NCBI GenBank assembly: GCA_017472145.1
Contig: JAFUQX010000018.1
Coordinates: 1-56,574 of the forward strand
Direction of reading: 5' to 3'
Length of the DNA: 56,574 bases
From: Ruminococcus sp.
GTDB lineage: Bacteria; Bacillota; Clostridia; Oscillospirales; Ruminococcaceae
Shown: in pieces, positions 1 to 8,834 of the stretch
How the letters are laid out: each line of letters begins with the position of its first letter
Numbering within the stretch: position 1 is the first letter of the stretch
Position numbers and translations under genes: made by a program
The notes under the pieces: generated by a model
What the model was told of the DNA's origin: nothing
Databases searched by the model: none
What the model saw: only the letters and a program-made list of their open reading frames with translations

Positions 1-60
1 TAATTCCTCTATGCAGATCATTTCATACTGGCCTCGTTCGTCTCTTTTCGTTGCTAACAT
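1..60 (-). CDS. N-terminus of a probable IS transposase (partial)
   Basis: Reading the minus strand from an ATG at 60, the frame stays open to the window edge and gives 20 residues, including the stretch RDERGQYEMICIEEL. This resembles the N-terminus of IS1182/IS4-like transposases, which typically start with a short basic stretch followed by an E-M-x-x-x-E-x-L-V-P pattern. A purine-rich GGTGG lies just upstream and a TATAAT-like box sits further upstream on the minus strand near 84-93. Only the tip of the gene is in the window, so the family assignment rests on very few residues; a non-transposase protein cannot be excluded. Confidence 0.4.
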   Translation of the reverse strand, partial: MLATKRDERGQYEMICIEEL

Positions 61-100
61 TTCTGCCACCCGCCTTTTTTTCTATTATACCATATCTATG

Positions 101-132
101 CGAAAAAGCCAAGCTCTTGCTTGGCTTTTTCG
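101..132. terminator. Perfect 13-bp hairpin, bidirectional terminator-like
   Basis: CGAAAAAGCCAAG (101-113) pairs perfectly with CTTGGCTTTTTCG (120-132) around a 6-nt loop. A-rich and T-rich flanks make it terminator-like on either strand. It lies between the partial minus-strand gene and the repeat upstream of the VWA gene. Confidence 0.6.
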
Positions 133-142
133 ACAGACTGAG

Positions 143-216
143 CTCCCCTTGCTAAGGGGAGGCTTTCAAAGATTTTTTCGACAAGCAAAGGCCTTCCCAG
201 AGCAAAAGGGGAGGCC
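143..216. repeat. Dispersed palindromic repeat, left copy
   Basis: An 8-bp hairpin CTCCCCTT-GCT-AAGGGGAG (143-161) is followed by CTTTCAAAGATTTTTTCGACA, then a second imperfect hairpin (GGCCTTCCC at 190-198 with GGGGAGGCC at 208-216). The first hairpin and its CTTTCAAAG-TTTTTCGACA tail recur in inverted orientation near the right end of the window (56435-56477). The region 217-300 shows only a 12-bp palindrome TCCCGGCCGGGA at 243-254. Confidence 0.65.
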
Positions 217-308
217 TTCACTTTGTAAGGATGTTACAAATCTCCCGGCCGGGAATTGTCTCAAACGCCAAAACGGACAAGAGAGGAAGAGATTTATACG
301 ATTTTATC

Positions 309-337
309 TTGACAGCAGGAGAGAGATGTTGTATAAT
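309..337 (+). promoter_or_regulatory. Consensus sigma-A promoter for the VWA gene
   Basis: TTGACA at 309-314 and TATAAT at 332-337 are separated by exactly 17 bp, a perfect match to the housekeeping consensus. It lies about 65 bp ahead of the VWA start and may drive the whole cluster. Confidence 0.85.
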
Positions 338-401
338 AAAAAGGAAAAAAGCGGAGGGGTGTCGATTCGTGCACCGCCGCCGCAGCGAGAGGATGGATAC
401 T

Positions 402-2558
402 ATGTTCAAGCGAATTCTTGCAGCCGTGATCATCATTCTGCTGTCTCTGCCCCTGCTGGGGATGCAGGCCAGGGCCGCTGAAAAAACCGTCACACGCCAG
501 ATCAATCTGGTCTATGATGACTCCACCAGCATGCGGGATGGCGGCCAGACCACCTGGTGTCAGGCCAAATACGCTACCGAGGTCTTTGCGGCCCTCATGG
601 AGGAAAACGACACCATGCATGTCTACGCCATGAGTGACTATTCATCGCCCCGTCTGGCGCTCTCCGGAGCGGATGGGGCGGCCCATAATGCATCTCAGGT
701 TCATGAAATGCTCACCTCAATGAATGGAACGCCCTTCGCCGCCGTGGAAAAGGCCTATGCCGATCTGGAGAATTCCTCCGCAGACGAAAAGTGGCTGGTC
801 ATCTTTACGGACGGCGCTTTTGCAGATGAAGGCAACAACGCAATGATGCCTGCCAGCCTGAACAATTTCTTTTCCGGGAAATCAGATGATGTACAAGTTA
901 TGTACCTGGCCATCGGGGACAAGGCCTTCGCCATCAACGAGGACGAGGGGAAGGGCATCTATTCCGAAAAGGCCACGGACGGGAAGGACGTGCTCCGGAA
1001 GCTCACCGGAATGAGCAACCGCATCTACAACCGCAACAAGCTCGAGGTGGACGCAAAGAGCCGTACATTTTCCTTTGACGTACCGATGTCGGAGTTGATC
1101 GTTTTCGTTCAGGGAAAAGGCGTGACCCTTCAGGGTCTGAGCGGCCCGGACGGAGCGGCCCTTTCAGCCGACAGTGCGGCCCAGGTGCGCTACAGTGAGC
1201 AGGCCGATGTGAATTTTTCCCCCGGCGCATTTCCCTTTGACGATTCCCTCCAGGGGCAGATTGCCTATTTTACGGGCGATTTCGCCGCCGGAGACTATAC
1301 AGTGGACTGTGAAAATGCACAGACCATCGAGGTCTATTACAAGCCCAATGTGGACATTCTGGCCATGCTCACCGACAGCGAGGGGAATGTCTATTCGCCA
1401 AGTGACCCCATCCGTCCGGGGGCGTATACCCTGTCCTTCGGCTTTGTAAAGCCGGGTACGGATGAGATCCTGGAGGCCTCCGACCTGCTGGGAGATGTCA
1501 ATTTCACGGCTTCTCTGACTGTGGACGGAACGGACTCCGGCCGTACATATGAAAACGGGGACACCATCGAGATCACCGAGGGAAGCCAGGCGGTCCTCCA
1601 GGCGCAGGCCGAGTATCTGGACGGGAACTCTGTCCGCACGGAGCTGTCCTATCGTGTCCTCCAGGGGCATACACTTTCCATGAAGGTCGGAAAGAGTCCG
1701 GACTACACGCTTACCATGGACGGCTTTGAGAAGGACGATCAGCCCATCACGGTGACTTTGCAGCCCCAGGAGGGAGCGATCACCCCGGAGATCTGGGAGC
1801 AGATGGAGACCATTCAGATCAGCCCGGCAGATGAGGAGGTGCGCTTGGGTACATTCAAGGTGGAAAAGACCGATGTTCCGGGCGTTTTTCACATCTTCCC
1901 CACCGTCTGGAATGACCGTGTGCTGTTATGCTCCGTGGGAAATATCCCCCTGGAGATCTCTTTTTCCCAGACCATCGATGGAGAGCTTTGGCAGGGAGAA
2001 GGCACTGGCTCTGTGGAGATCACGGACGGCGTTCCCGGTGCGGTACGCAGTCTCCCCTGGCTCATTGCACTGGCCGTGCTGGTGCTGATCCTCCTGTTTG
2101 TCCTCTGGTGGATGACACGTAAGGTGCTGCCGAAGCGGATTGTGCTCGTGCCGGATACCACGGAGTTCTTTATTGGCCTGGGGAAGGCCGAGGGCGTGCA
2201 GGCTTCTATCAAGTATAACCGGAGCGCACGCACCCTGAAAATGTCCACGCCGCCCTATTCCGTAGACCCGGAGTGCGAGGGCAGTATGACCATCACCCTG
2301 CGGCCCTGCGACCGCCGCTATGTGAAATCCTCCCGGAGACGGGTCGAGGTGGTCTCCGTCCATGCGACGCATAATGTCTACCAGATCTCGATCTCCCATG
2401 TGGATTTTGAGTGCAATGAAAACGGCAAGTGGGTGCTGTCCGGGGCTGAGGAGGGGCAGAGCTTCGTCCTGTCCATGCGGAATCCCAACCTGGAGCTGAA
2501 AACCGGCTCAGCCGCCAATCCGGCCTCCCGGTGCTCCTGCGATGTGAAACATCTGTGA
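402..2558 (+). CDS. Membrane-anchored VWA-domain protein
   Basis: This 718-residue protein starts with a hydrophobic signal segment, so most of it should be outside the cytoplasm. A von Willebrand A domain follows, with MIDAS residues D39-x-S41-x-S43 and the later GTPF and FTDGAF motifs, implying divalent-cation-dependent ligand binding. Beta-rich extracellular repeats run to a transmembrane helix near residues 549-572, and a cytoplasmic tail of about 145 residues is rich in basic residues. The ATG at 402 is chosen because GAGAGG lies nine bases upstream; the ATG at 393 would abut that site. It is the first gene of a same-strand cluster with a tubulin-like protein. VWA proteins are known partners of bacterial FtsZ-like families, so it is probably the surface-facing or scaffold part. 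The ligand is unknown. Confidence 0.85.
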   Translation: MFKRILAAVIIILLSLPLLGMQARAAEKTVTRQINLVYDDSTSMRDGGQTTWCQAKYATEVFAALMEENDTMHVYAMSDYSSPRLALSGADGAAHNASQVHEMLTSMNGTPFAAVEKAYADLENSSADEKWLVIFTDGAFADEGNNAMMPASLNNFFSGKSDDVQVMYLAIGDKAFAINEDEGKGIYSEKATDGKDVLRKLTGMSNRIYNRNKLEVDAKSRTFSFDVPMSELIVFVQGKGVTLQGLSGPDGAALSADSAAQVRYSEQADVNFSPGAFPFDDSLQGQIAYFTGDFAAGDYTVDCENAQTIEVYYKPNVDILAMLTDSEGNVYSPSDPIRPGAYTLSFGFVKPGTDEILEASDLLGDVNFTASLTVDGTDSGRTYENGDTIEITEGSQAVLQAQAEYLDGNSVRTELSYRVLQGHTLSMKVGKSPDYTLTMDGFEKDDQPITVTLQPQEGAITPEIWEQMETIQISPADEEVRLGTFKVEKTDVPGVFHIFPTVWNDRVLLCSVGNIPLEISFSQTIDGELWQGEGTGSVEITDGVPGAVRSLPWLIALAVLVLILLFVLWWMTRKVLPKRIVLVPDTTEFFIGLGKAEGVQASIKYNRSARTLKMSTPPYSVDPECEGSMTITLRPCDRRYVKSSRRRVEVVSVHATHNVYQISISHVDFECNENGKWVLSGAEEGQSFVLSMRNPNLELKTGSAANPASRCSCDVKHL

Positions 2559-2936
2559 TCAGAGAATTTCTGGTTCAAATCGGACTTTGCCTTTATTTCT
2601 CCCAGATAAACAAAACTCGTACAGTCCGCAAGATTTGTCGCTGCGCTCCGCTCTTGCTATGTACGCTCATTCCGCATGACGGCTTTTCTTGTCTGGATGC
2701 GCAGACTTCCTATTGGAACAAACAGAAATGGATAAGCTTTTTATATTATGCGGAATGAGCCTGATCGTTCGGCCTGAAGCAGACGTAAGCCTTAACTTGC
2801 TTCGTCATGGCTGCTCCGCAGCCATCTGGGACTCCTCGTCCCAGACCCTACGCCAGCATTTTCTGAAGAAATTGCTGGACCAAAAAGACTTCATAATTCC
2901 AATGCAAATATACAATTTTATGATGGAGGTTTTACA
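2559..2936. other. Structured 378-bp intergenic region
   Basis: No convincing gene is present. A perfect 13-bp inverted repeat, GCTCATTCCGCAT at 2665-2677 and ATGCGGAATGAGC at 2748-2760, is separated by 70 bp. Two compact hairpins follow: GGCTGC-TCC-GCAGCC (2809-2823) and TCTGGGAC-TCCTC-GTCCCAGA (2825-2845). A possible -10 (TATATT) overlaps the second arm. This may be a small mobile or palindromic element inserted inside the cluster, or a leader for the tubulin-like gene. Confidence 0.5.
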
Positions 2937-5900
2937 ATGGTAATGAAAAAAGAAAACGTAAAGTACAATTCCACCCCGGCTACGATCTTTATCGGCTGTG
3001 GCGGCATCGGCTCGGATATCGTGGCCAGAGTCGCTGAATTGTGCCACGGCGATGAAGCTGAACGCATCCGCTTCGTGGTGCTCGATACCAACGCCAACGA
3101 CCTGAAAAAGGTGGTCAAAGGCTCGGCTGAGATCACCTCGATCCAGACTTCCTCGACACAAAATATTCTTGACTATCTGAAAAATGATGAGGATGCACGC
3201 CGCACCTGGTTCCCCAACAACACCACCCTCTATCCCAAAACTGTGTCCGAGGGCGCTGGCCAGGTCCGGGCCATCTCCCGACTGGCGATGAACACCACCA
3301 TTAAGATCGGCCACATCCAGCGGCTCTACCGGGAGATCGACAACCTCTTCCTCAAGGACGGCGGCGAGTTCAAGCAGGCCCTCCGGGTGGTCATCGTCTC
3401 CTCGGCGGCCGGCGGCACAGGCTCGGGTATCGCCATGATGGTGGGTATGATGGTGCGCCAGTACCTCCATCAGCATTACCGGGAAAAGTCAGCTCTCATC
3501 CGTGGCTTCCTGCTCCTGCCGGGCGTGATGGACAGCGGCACCATCCGCACTCAGTCCGAGCGTCAGAGCCTGCGCAGAAACGGCTATGCCACCATCAAGG
3601 AGATCAACGCTTTCATGATGAATGCCTCCGGCTTCTGCGGCGTGCGCCGGGAGCTGAGCCGCTTCCGGGATATCCATGTGGATGTGCCCACCGCAGACAA
3701 CGACACCGAACGCCTGAGCGCTCTGCCCTTTGACTTCTGCTTCCTCCTGGATCGGGTGGACAATCAGCAGGAGAGCATGCAGACCCTGGAACAGTACAAG
3801 GCCTTTGCCGCACAGAGCCTCTATGAGCAGAATATCGGCGCTATGCAGGCCTGCTCCTTCTCTATGGAGGACAATATCATCAAGGAGTTTGCCAATGCGG
3901 AGAATCTGGGCCGCAACCGCTTCGGCGGCATCGGCTCGTCCGTCCTGCGCTACCCCTATGAGGAGATCGCAGACTATGTGGCCTATACCCGGGCCATGGA
4001 ACGGATCGGCGGCGGCAGTGAAGCCTCCGACTGGTCTAAGTATGACAAAAAATATAAAGAAGAATTTGAACAGTTCAAGAAGAAGAGAGGACTTACCGCT
4101 GATAAAGAGCCGAACCGAGGGGCGATCTATGTGGCCGCTCTGAACAACGATGAGCACCGCTTTGGTCAGGACATCAAGCGGGAGCTGGCTCCCATGGGCA
4201 ATGTAAGCGTCTCGGCCCCGAAGCAGGCGGACTCTCTCCTTAACAATATTTTCACGGAGATCCTCTCCTCCTTCACCAGCCTTCCGGCCATCAGCAGCAA
4301 GCAGTCTGCTGTGGAAAGCTACAAGAAGGTCATCGATTATAAGAATGACGGCGGCGCAAGCGGTACAGGCTCGGTAAAGCTCTCCAACCTGCGGGCCTAT
4401 GAGACACAGGTCAAGAAGGAGGCCTACAGCTTTGCCAAGGCCAAGGCCCAGGCCATGTTCTTTGATTCTCCCAATATCAAGGGAACGGCCGTCAAGCCCT
4501 TCCACATCGAGTCTGTGCTCACCGCTCCCGGCGGAAGCATCCACCCCAATGCCGTGCGCTATATGCTCTATCTGGTACAGCAGAAGATGGAGGAGCAGCA
4601 TCAGGCGGCCAAGGTCAGTGTGGACGAGATGAACGAGAAGCTCAAGAACTATGCGCCCAACGCCTCCAATCCCGCCATGTTTGATGCGAAGATGCGTGCC
4701 TCCAAGATCGAGGAGTGCACCATCGATGAGCTGGTGGAGCTGGAAAGAGAAGTGGCCACCCTGAAAGACCGTCTCGAGGGCTATGACCCGAACAAGCTCT
4801 ATGAGCAGTATAACGTGGTATTCCCGGCCTATGCAAAGGCTGTGCTCAGCTACCGGGAAGCCGTTCTCAAGTCGGCCGCTTTTGAGGTGGGTCTGGACTA
4901 TCTCCACCGCCTGTGCCAGGAATTCGAGCGTTTCTATGGCACCTTCGGCGTGAAGGTCACCGAGCTGAAGAAGAAAAAGGAAAGCATTGTGGACGGCCTG
5001 CGCTTCCGCAGAGGACAGTTTGTGTCCAATGTGTGCGGCACAGAGAGACATCTTCAGGCGATCCTCAAGGACTGCCCGGAAAGCTCCGACGGCCTGCTCC
5101 TGCCCTCTGACCTCAACGCCGATATTCTCGAGGCCATCAAGAGAAATACACGCCTGCGCAAGGAATATGAGGGCGACCCCAGAGCCGCAAACCAGACCCT
5201 GGATATCTTTGATGAGGTGCTGATCGACTATTTCCGTGGTGCGGTTCGTGAGGATTGTGCCGAGATCATCGATCTGAATATTGTCGATGCCATTCGCCTG
5301 GAATGCCGTCTGGAGGCCCGCTTCAAGGCCGAGGACAGCGTGGAGGAGCTGACCGACCCCAGTGATGCAGCGCCCACGCTCACCCAGCAGGAGGAGTATC
5401 TCTCCGGCAAGATCCGCTATGGCCACCGCCTGGCCGCTCCGGGCATTACCGGACCTCGCTTCGATGAGCCGAGAGATGTGTGCGCCTGCGCCTACAGCGT
5501 GACCCTGAAAAGCCTCAAGGGCGTGGATGTAAAGGCCCTCTTTGAGGTGGAGGGCATCCATCCGGAGGAGACCGACACCGTTTCCAAGTATGAGATCCGC
5601 TTCTTCAATGCCCTCTATAATCTGACCCCGGACAGACTGGCCCGCTTTATGAACCCCGAGTCCTGCAATAGGAAGGACTTCCCCGGCGAGACCAGCCCCG
5701 GTATCTACTTCTCCGCTTATCATAATTACATCCAGGATATCGGCCCGGATTCCACCAAGAGCGCAGCCATTTCCCTCCACATCGACAAGAGATGGGACTC
5801 CGTGGCTGAGCTGCCGGAGCTGGATATGAAGGTGCAGTATGCAGAGATGGTACGGATCCATATGGCCCTGATCTATGGCCTGGTTTATGATATGATCAAG

Positions 5901-6554
5901 ACACGCCCCTCCTCCCGCCACGACGCCAAGAAGCGTATCTTCGAGCTGGAGGACAGCGAGGGTGAGCTGATCCCGTTTGTTGTATCCAACGGCACAGAGT
6001 GCGATGAGTTCTACGAGGTGCTGGATGCCCTCTACCGGGATCGTGCAGCGGTGAAGCTCATCCATAAGACCACCAAGAGCCGCAGCCGCTATGACATCGA
6101 GAAGAACCACCGCTACAACGAGACGGCCTTCTACCACGATCTGAACATGTTCCGCATCGGCGACGGCCACGAAGACCCCACCAGCCTCTTTGAGATCCCG
6201 CTGGCCTACTACAACTCCCTGCCCAGAGTCAAGATGGATGACAACGAGCTGTCCATTATGATCGACAGCGTCATCCGCATCCTGGAAGAGGAGGTCGCCA
6301 AGTATGAGCAGCCCTTCGATCAGATGCCCTATCTGGTGGAGATCCTGGAGGAGCAGTTCAGGCTGCTGGTGGAGAACTTCTGCAACGAGGAATATAACGA
6401 AAAGTATGATATCCGCAAGAATTCTGACATCCAGGATAACGTGGTGATCGGCATGGTGCTGCGCAAGGTCTCCAACAAGATCAAGCAGTCCCAGGTATCC
6501 GACTGCGATGACCGGGCCCGTGCATTGCGTCAGCTGGTTCGGGGTCAGAGATAA
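2937..6554 (+). CDS. Tubulin/FtsZ-like GTPase family protein
   Basis: This 1205-residue protein has an N-terminal tubulin-like nucleotide-binding domain. The early glycine loop is G20-C-G-G-I-G-S-D27, followed by a LDTNAND strand at 49-54. The tubulin signature appears as AGGTGSG at 158-164, preceded by a hydrophobic strand (VVIVSSA). The family matches the bacterial 'tubulin-like' group (Tubulin_2), much longer than FtsZ (about 350-400 aa). The remaining roughly 900 residues are mostly helical and charged, with no recognised enzyme motif. It lacks a signal peptide or clear TM helix and should be cytoplasmic. GGAGG at 2925-2929 supports the start. Its neighbours are a VWA protein and two membrane proteins, which suggests a polymer-forming or scaffold role at the membrane. 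Polymerisation and GTP hydrolysis are inferred, not shown. Confidence 0.85.
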   Translation: MVMKKENVKYNSTPATIFIGCGGIGSDIVARVAELCHGDEAERIRFVVLDTNANDLKKVVKGSAEITSIQTSSTQNILDYLKNDEDARRTWFPNNTTLYPKTVSEGAGQVRAISRLAMNTTIKIGHIQRLYREIDNLFLKDGGEFKQALRVVIVSSAAGGTGSGIAMMVGMMVRQYLHQHYREKSALIRGFLLLPGVMDSGTIRTQSERQSLRRNGYATIKEINAFMMNASGFCGVRRELSRFRDIHVDVPTADNDTERLSALPFDFCFLLDRVDNQQESMQTLEQYKAFAAQSLYEQNIGAMQACSFSMEDNIIKEFANAENLGRNRFGGIGSSVLRYPYEEIADYVAYTRAMERIGGGSEASDWSKYDKKYKEEFEQFKKKRGLTADKEPNRGAIYVAALNNDEHRFGQDIKRELAPMGNVSVSAPKQADSLLNNIFTEILSSFTSLPAISSKQSAVESYKKVIDYKNDGGASGTGSVKLSNLRAYETQVKKEAYSFAKAKAQAMFFDSPNIKGTAVKPFHIESVLTAPGGSIHPNAVRYMLYLVQQKMEEQHQAAKVSVDEMNEKLKNYAPNASNPAMFDAKMRASKIEECTIDELVELEREVATLKDRLEGYDPNKLYEQYNVVFPAYAKAVLSYREAVLKSAAFEVGLDYLHRLCQEFERFYGTFGVKVTELKKKKESIVDGLRFRRGQFVSNVCGTERHLQAILKDCPESSDGLLLPSDLNADILEAIKRNTRLRKEYEGDPRAANQTLDIFDEVLIDYFRGAVREDCAEIIDLNIVDAIRLECRLEARFKAEDSVEELTDPSDAAPTLTQQEEYLSGKIRYGHRLAAPGITGPRFDEPRDVCACAYSVTLKSLKGVDVKALFEVEGIHPEETDTVSKYEIRFFNALYNLTPDRLARFMNPESCNRKDFPGETSPGIYFSAYHNYIQDIGPDSTKSAAISLHIDKRWDSVAELPELDMKVQYAEMVRIHMALIYGLVYDMIKTRPSSRHDAKKRIFELEDSEGELIPFVVSNGTECDEFYEVLDALYRDRAAVKLIHKTTKSRSRYDIEKNHRYNETAFYHDLNMFRIGDGHEDPTSLFEIPLAYYNSLPRVKMDDNELSIMIDSVIRILEEEVAKYEQPFDQMPYLVEILEEQFRLLVENFCNEEYNEKYDIRKNSDIQDNVVIGMVLRKVSNKIKQSQVSDCDDRARALRQLVRGQR

Positions 6555-6590
6555 TGACGGAAATGTTTCTTTCAGAAGGGAGGTGAGCCT

Positions 6591-8834
6591 GTGTTTACCG
6601 TTGTCATCTGCGAAAAGAAGCTCCTCAAGAAGCTGGAAAAATATCATCTGCTCCTGGCCCCGCTCCTGAAATCCAGAGAGGTCGTGTTCTGTGAATGGTA
6701 CAGAAAGGCCGACAGCCTCAGCGCCATGGTCCCGGAGCTGGAATCGGTCGTGGGAAAGCACACCGAATGGCGTGCCATCCTCGTTTCTTCCGAGGGAAAG
6801 GAGAAGATCAATCCCTTTGATTATACCGGCTATCAGGAGAAGCGCACCGATGCCATCCAGCGGTATGGCTACGACCCCGGAAATGCAGACAGTCTCCGGG
6901 AGCAGCGGTTCAAAAGCTACAGAAAGGCTGCGTCCAATCCTCTGGTGCGGCTGGGCTGTGCCCTGTGCGGCTGTCCCGTAGGGGAACAGCTTCTGGATGC
7001 GCCCTTTGAAACAGAGAAGCTCCTGACCGGGGAGATCGGAATAGAGGAGGTCATGCTCCACCGCACCCTGAGAGATCTGCCCAGCCGTTCGAGTGCGGTG
7101 CATACGCTCCAGACCCTTCACCGGGACAAGCTGCTCTCCTTCGTTCAGGAGGCAGACGAGCAGAAGGTGCTCTTTGCCATCGAGGAGGGGGACGCCCATA
7201 TGCTGGCCCAGCTCCTGGGTTATCTGGGAAGCGAGCGGCTCATCCGGCTGCTCACCGACAGCGATCCCTGCTATGCCGATCCGGAATATACCGAGAAGAT
7301 CATCGACAATACAGCGAAAATGCAGGCCCTCTCCAGCTTCTCCCAACGGTTTGTGCTGAAGAATCCCAGGCCCTCCGAGGTGCTGTGCATCGCCCAGCGG
7401 TGCACCGATACCACACGCCATCAGGTCAATGTGCGGTGGCAGGACAGCGATGAGCTGCAATATTCCCGGTTCTCTGAGTTCAACCTCCTGCCGGATATGC
7501 TCCGGTATATGATCTTTGACCTCCACGAGTCCGACTGCTGCTCCTATGAGTACGATGTCCTGCGCTTCCTGACCTTCCTGCTCATCACCGCCGCCAATGA
7601 CATTCCCCCCGGCCTGCTGGAAAAGAACCGGGTCTATGTGGCGGACTGTATCAATAACACAGAACAGTTCACAAAGCTGTTTGCATCATATGACAAAAAG
7701 CTCCGGAATACCGAAAAGGCCATCGTTCAGATGCAGGAGCTGCTCCACAGACGCAGTGAGGAGGAGGTGGACACCAGCTCCCTCATGAAGCAGGCTCAGA
7801 CGGAGGTGACCGTTCCGGTGACGTTTGATCTTCCCCCGGAGGAGCTGAAGGAGGCCCGACTCCTTGTGAAGAAGATCGGCCTGGCCGGAGACTGTCCCCA
7901 GGATGAAAAGGAGGTCATCTACCCGCAGTTCGAGCGGATCTATGACCGCTTCAAGCGGATGCTTCAGCAGCCCAGACGTGCGGTGAAGCGTGCGGTGGAT
8001 ATCATGCGCACCCACAACCGCATTGAGGATATCAGCGCTGTCTATCTGGATCCCCTCCAGACAGAGGTCCTGGAGGAAAAGGCACAGGAGATCGAGAAGG
8101 AGATCCTCTTTTCCAATACCATCGATCTGTATCAGGAGGCCTGGTACAAGGAGCGCCTTCAGGAGGAGGAGGGCAAGGTCAGAGGCTGTGTGGATACACG
8201 CCTGACCCGGAAGGTCACCGTGGCCGGCGGTGCTGTGGTTCTGGGGGCCTTCTTCGCCGGCTTTGTGCCCATGCTTCTCTCTGCGGAGAATACCGTCTCC
8301 ACCCTGGGGAATTCCCTGCTCTTTGCCCTGGGCGGATGCCTGGCTCTGGCTGCGGCCGGAATGGGCCTGCTGCTGATCCTGCGCCAGGATGTGAAAAAGG
8401 TCATCAAGGGCTTCAACGGCGTTTCAAGGGCCATTGCCGATACCATTACCCATTCCATGAATACCTACTCCATCTTCCTGACCAAGGTCTGCTCCTTTAT
8501 GCGGATCCGTTCGGTGCTCAATTCCTTCCGGGAATTTGAAAAGCAGGAGATCGTGCAGCACCGGATCTATGACAAGCATCTGAGCGATATCCGGCGTATC
8601 CGTGCGGAAATTCATGAGATCTACCGGGGCTGTGACCTGTCCCTCTATGAGCCTTCCGGCGAGGAGGAATTCTACGAATATGACTATACGATCCTTATGG
8701 ATTATGACTATTTCCCGGCCTACAAGGCCAGCGTGTGCACCATCCCCTTTATGCAGGAGGGATGTACGGTGCAGATCCCCGTGGACTTTGTGGATCAGAT
8801 CACGCTGAGGAGAGAGGAGCTTTATGATGTATGA
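6591..8834 (+). CDS. Two-TM cluster protein of unknown function
   Basis: I do not recognise the family. The 747-residue protein starts at GTG 6591, preceded by a strong AAGGGAGG at 6576-6583. The first 80 residues alternate strand and helix (FTVVICEKK, EVVFCEW, WRAILVSS), loosely like a receiver or Rossmann-type fold. The middle is helical and charged. Two hydrophobic helices lie close together at about 543-566 and 575-598, forming a hairpin in the membrane, and the last 150 residues are again soluble. It begins 36 bases after the tubulin-like gene and overlaps the next gene by 11 bases, so the three are surely co-transcribed. It plausibly links the cytoplasmic tubulin-like protein to the membrane. 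Confidence 0.75.
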   Translation: MFTVVICEKKLLKKLEKYHLLLAPLLKSREVVFCEWYRKADSLSAMVPELESVVGKHTEWRAILVSSEGKEKINPFDYTGYQEKRTDAIQRYGYDPGNADSLREQRFKSYRKAASNPLVRLGCALCGCPVGEQLLDAPFETEKLLTGEIGIEEVMLHRTLRDLPSRSSAVHTLQTLHRDKLLSFVQEADEQKVLFAIEEGDAHMLAQLLGYLGSERLIRLLTDSDPCYADPEYTEKIIDNTAKMQALSSFSQRFVLKNPRPSEVLCIAQRCTDTTRHQVNVRWQDSDELQYSRFSEFNLLPDMLRYMIFDLHESDCCSYEYDVLRFLTFLLITAANDIPPGLLEKNRVYVADCINNTEQFTKLFASYDKKLRNTEKAIVQMQELLHRRSEEEVDTSSLMKQAQTEVTVPVTFDLPPEELKEARLLVKKIGLAGDCPQDEKEVIYPQFERIYDRFKRMLQQPRRAVKRAVDIMRTHNRIEDISAVYLDPLQTEVLEEKAQEIEKEILFSNTIDLYQEAWYKERLQEEEGKVRGCVDTRLTRKVTVAGGAVVLGAFFAGFVPMLLSAENTVSTLGNSLLFALGGCLALAAAGMGLLLILRQDVKKVIKGFNGVSRAIADTITHSMNTYSIFLTKVCSFMRIRSVLNSFREFEKQEIVQHRIYDKHLSDIRRIRAEIHEIYRGCDLSLYEPSGEEEFYEYDYTILMDYDYFPAYKASVCTIPFMQEGCTVQIPVDFVDQITLRREELYDV

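Noticed and set aside
231-392. Upstream extension of the VWA reading frame
   Set aside because: It runs through the consensus promoter at 309-337, so it cannot be transcribed from it as coding; the signal peptide begins at 402.
2531-2758. Small plus-strand ORF after the VWA gene
   Set aside because: It overlaps the VWA stop, has no binding site and lies within inverted-repeat DNA.
3489-7526. Long open frame on the minus strand, antisense to the tubulin-like gene
   Set aside because: It is a shadow of strong codon bias in the plus-strand gene; no binding site or family resemblance.
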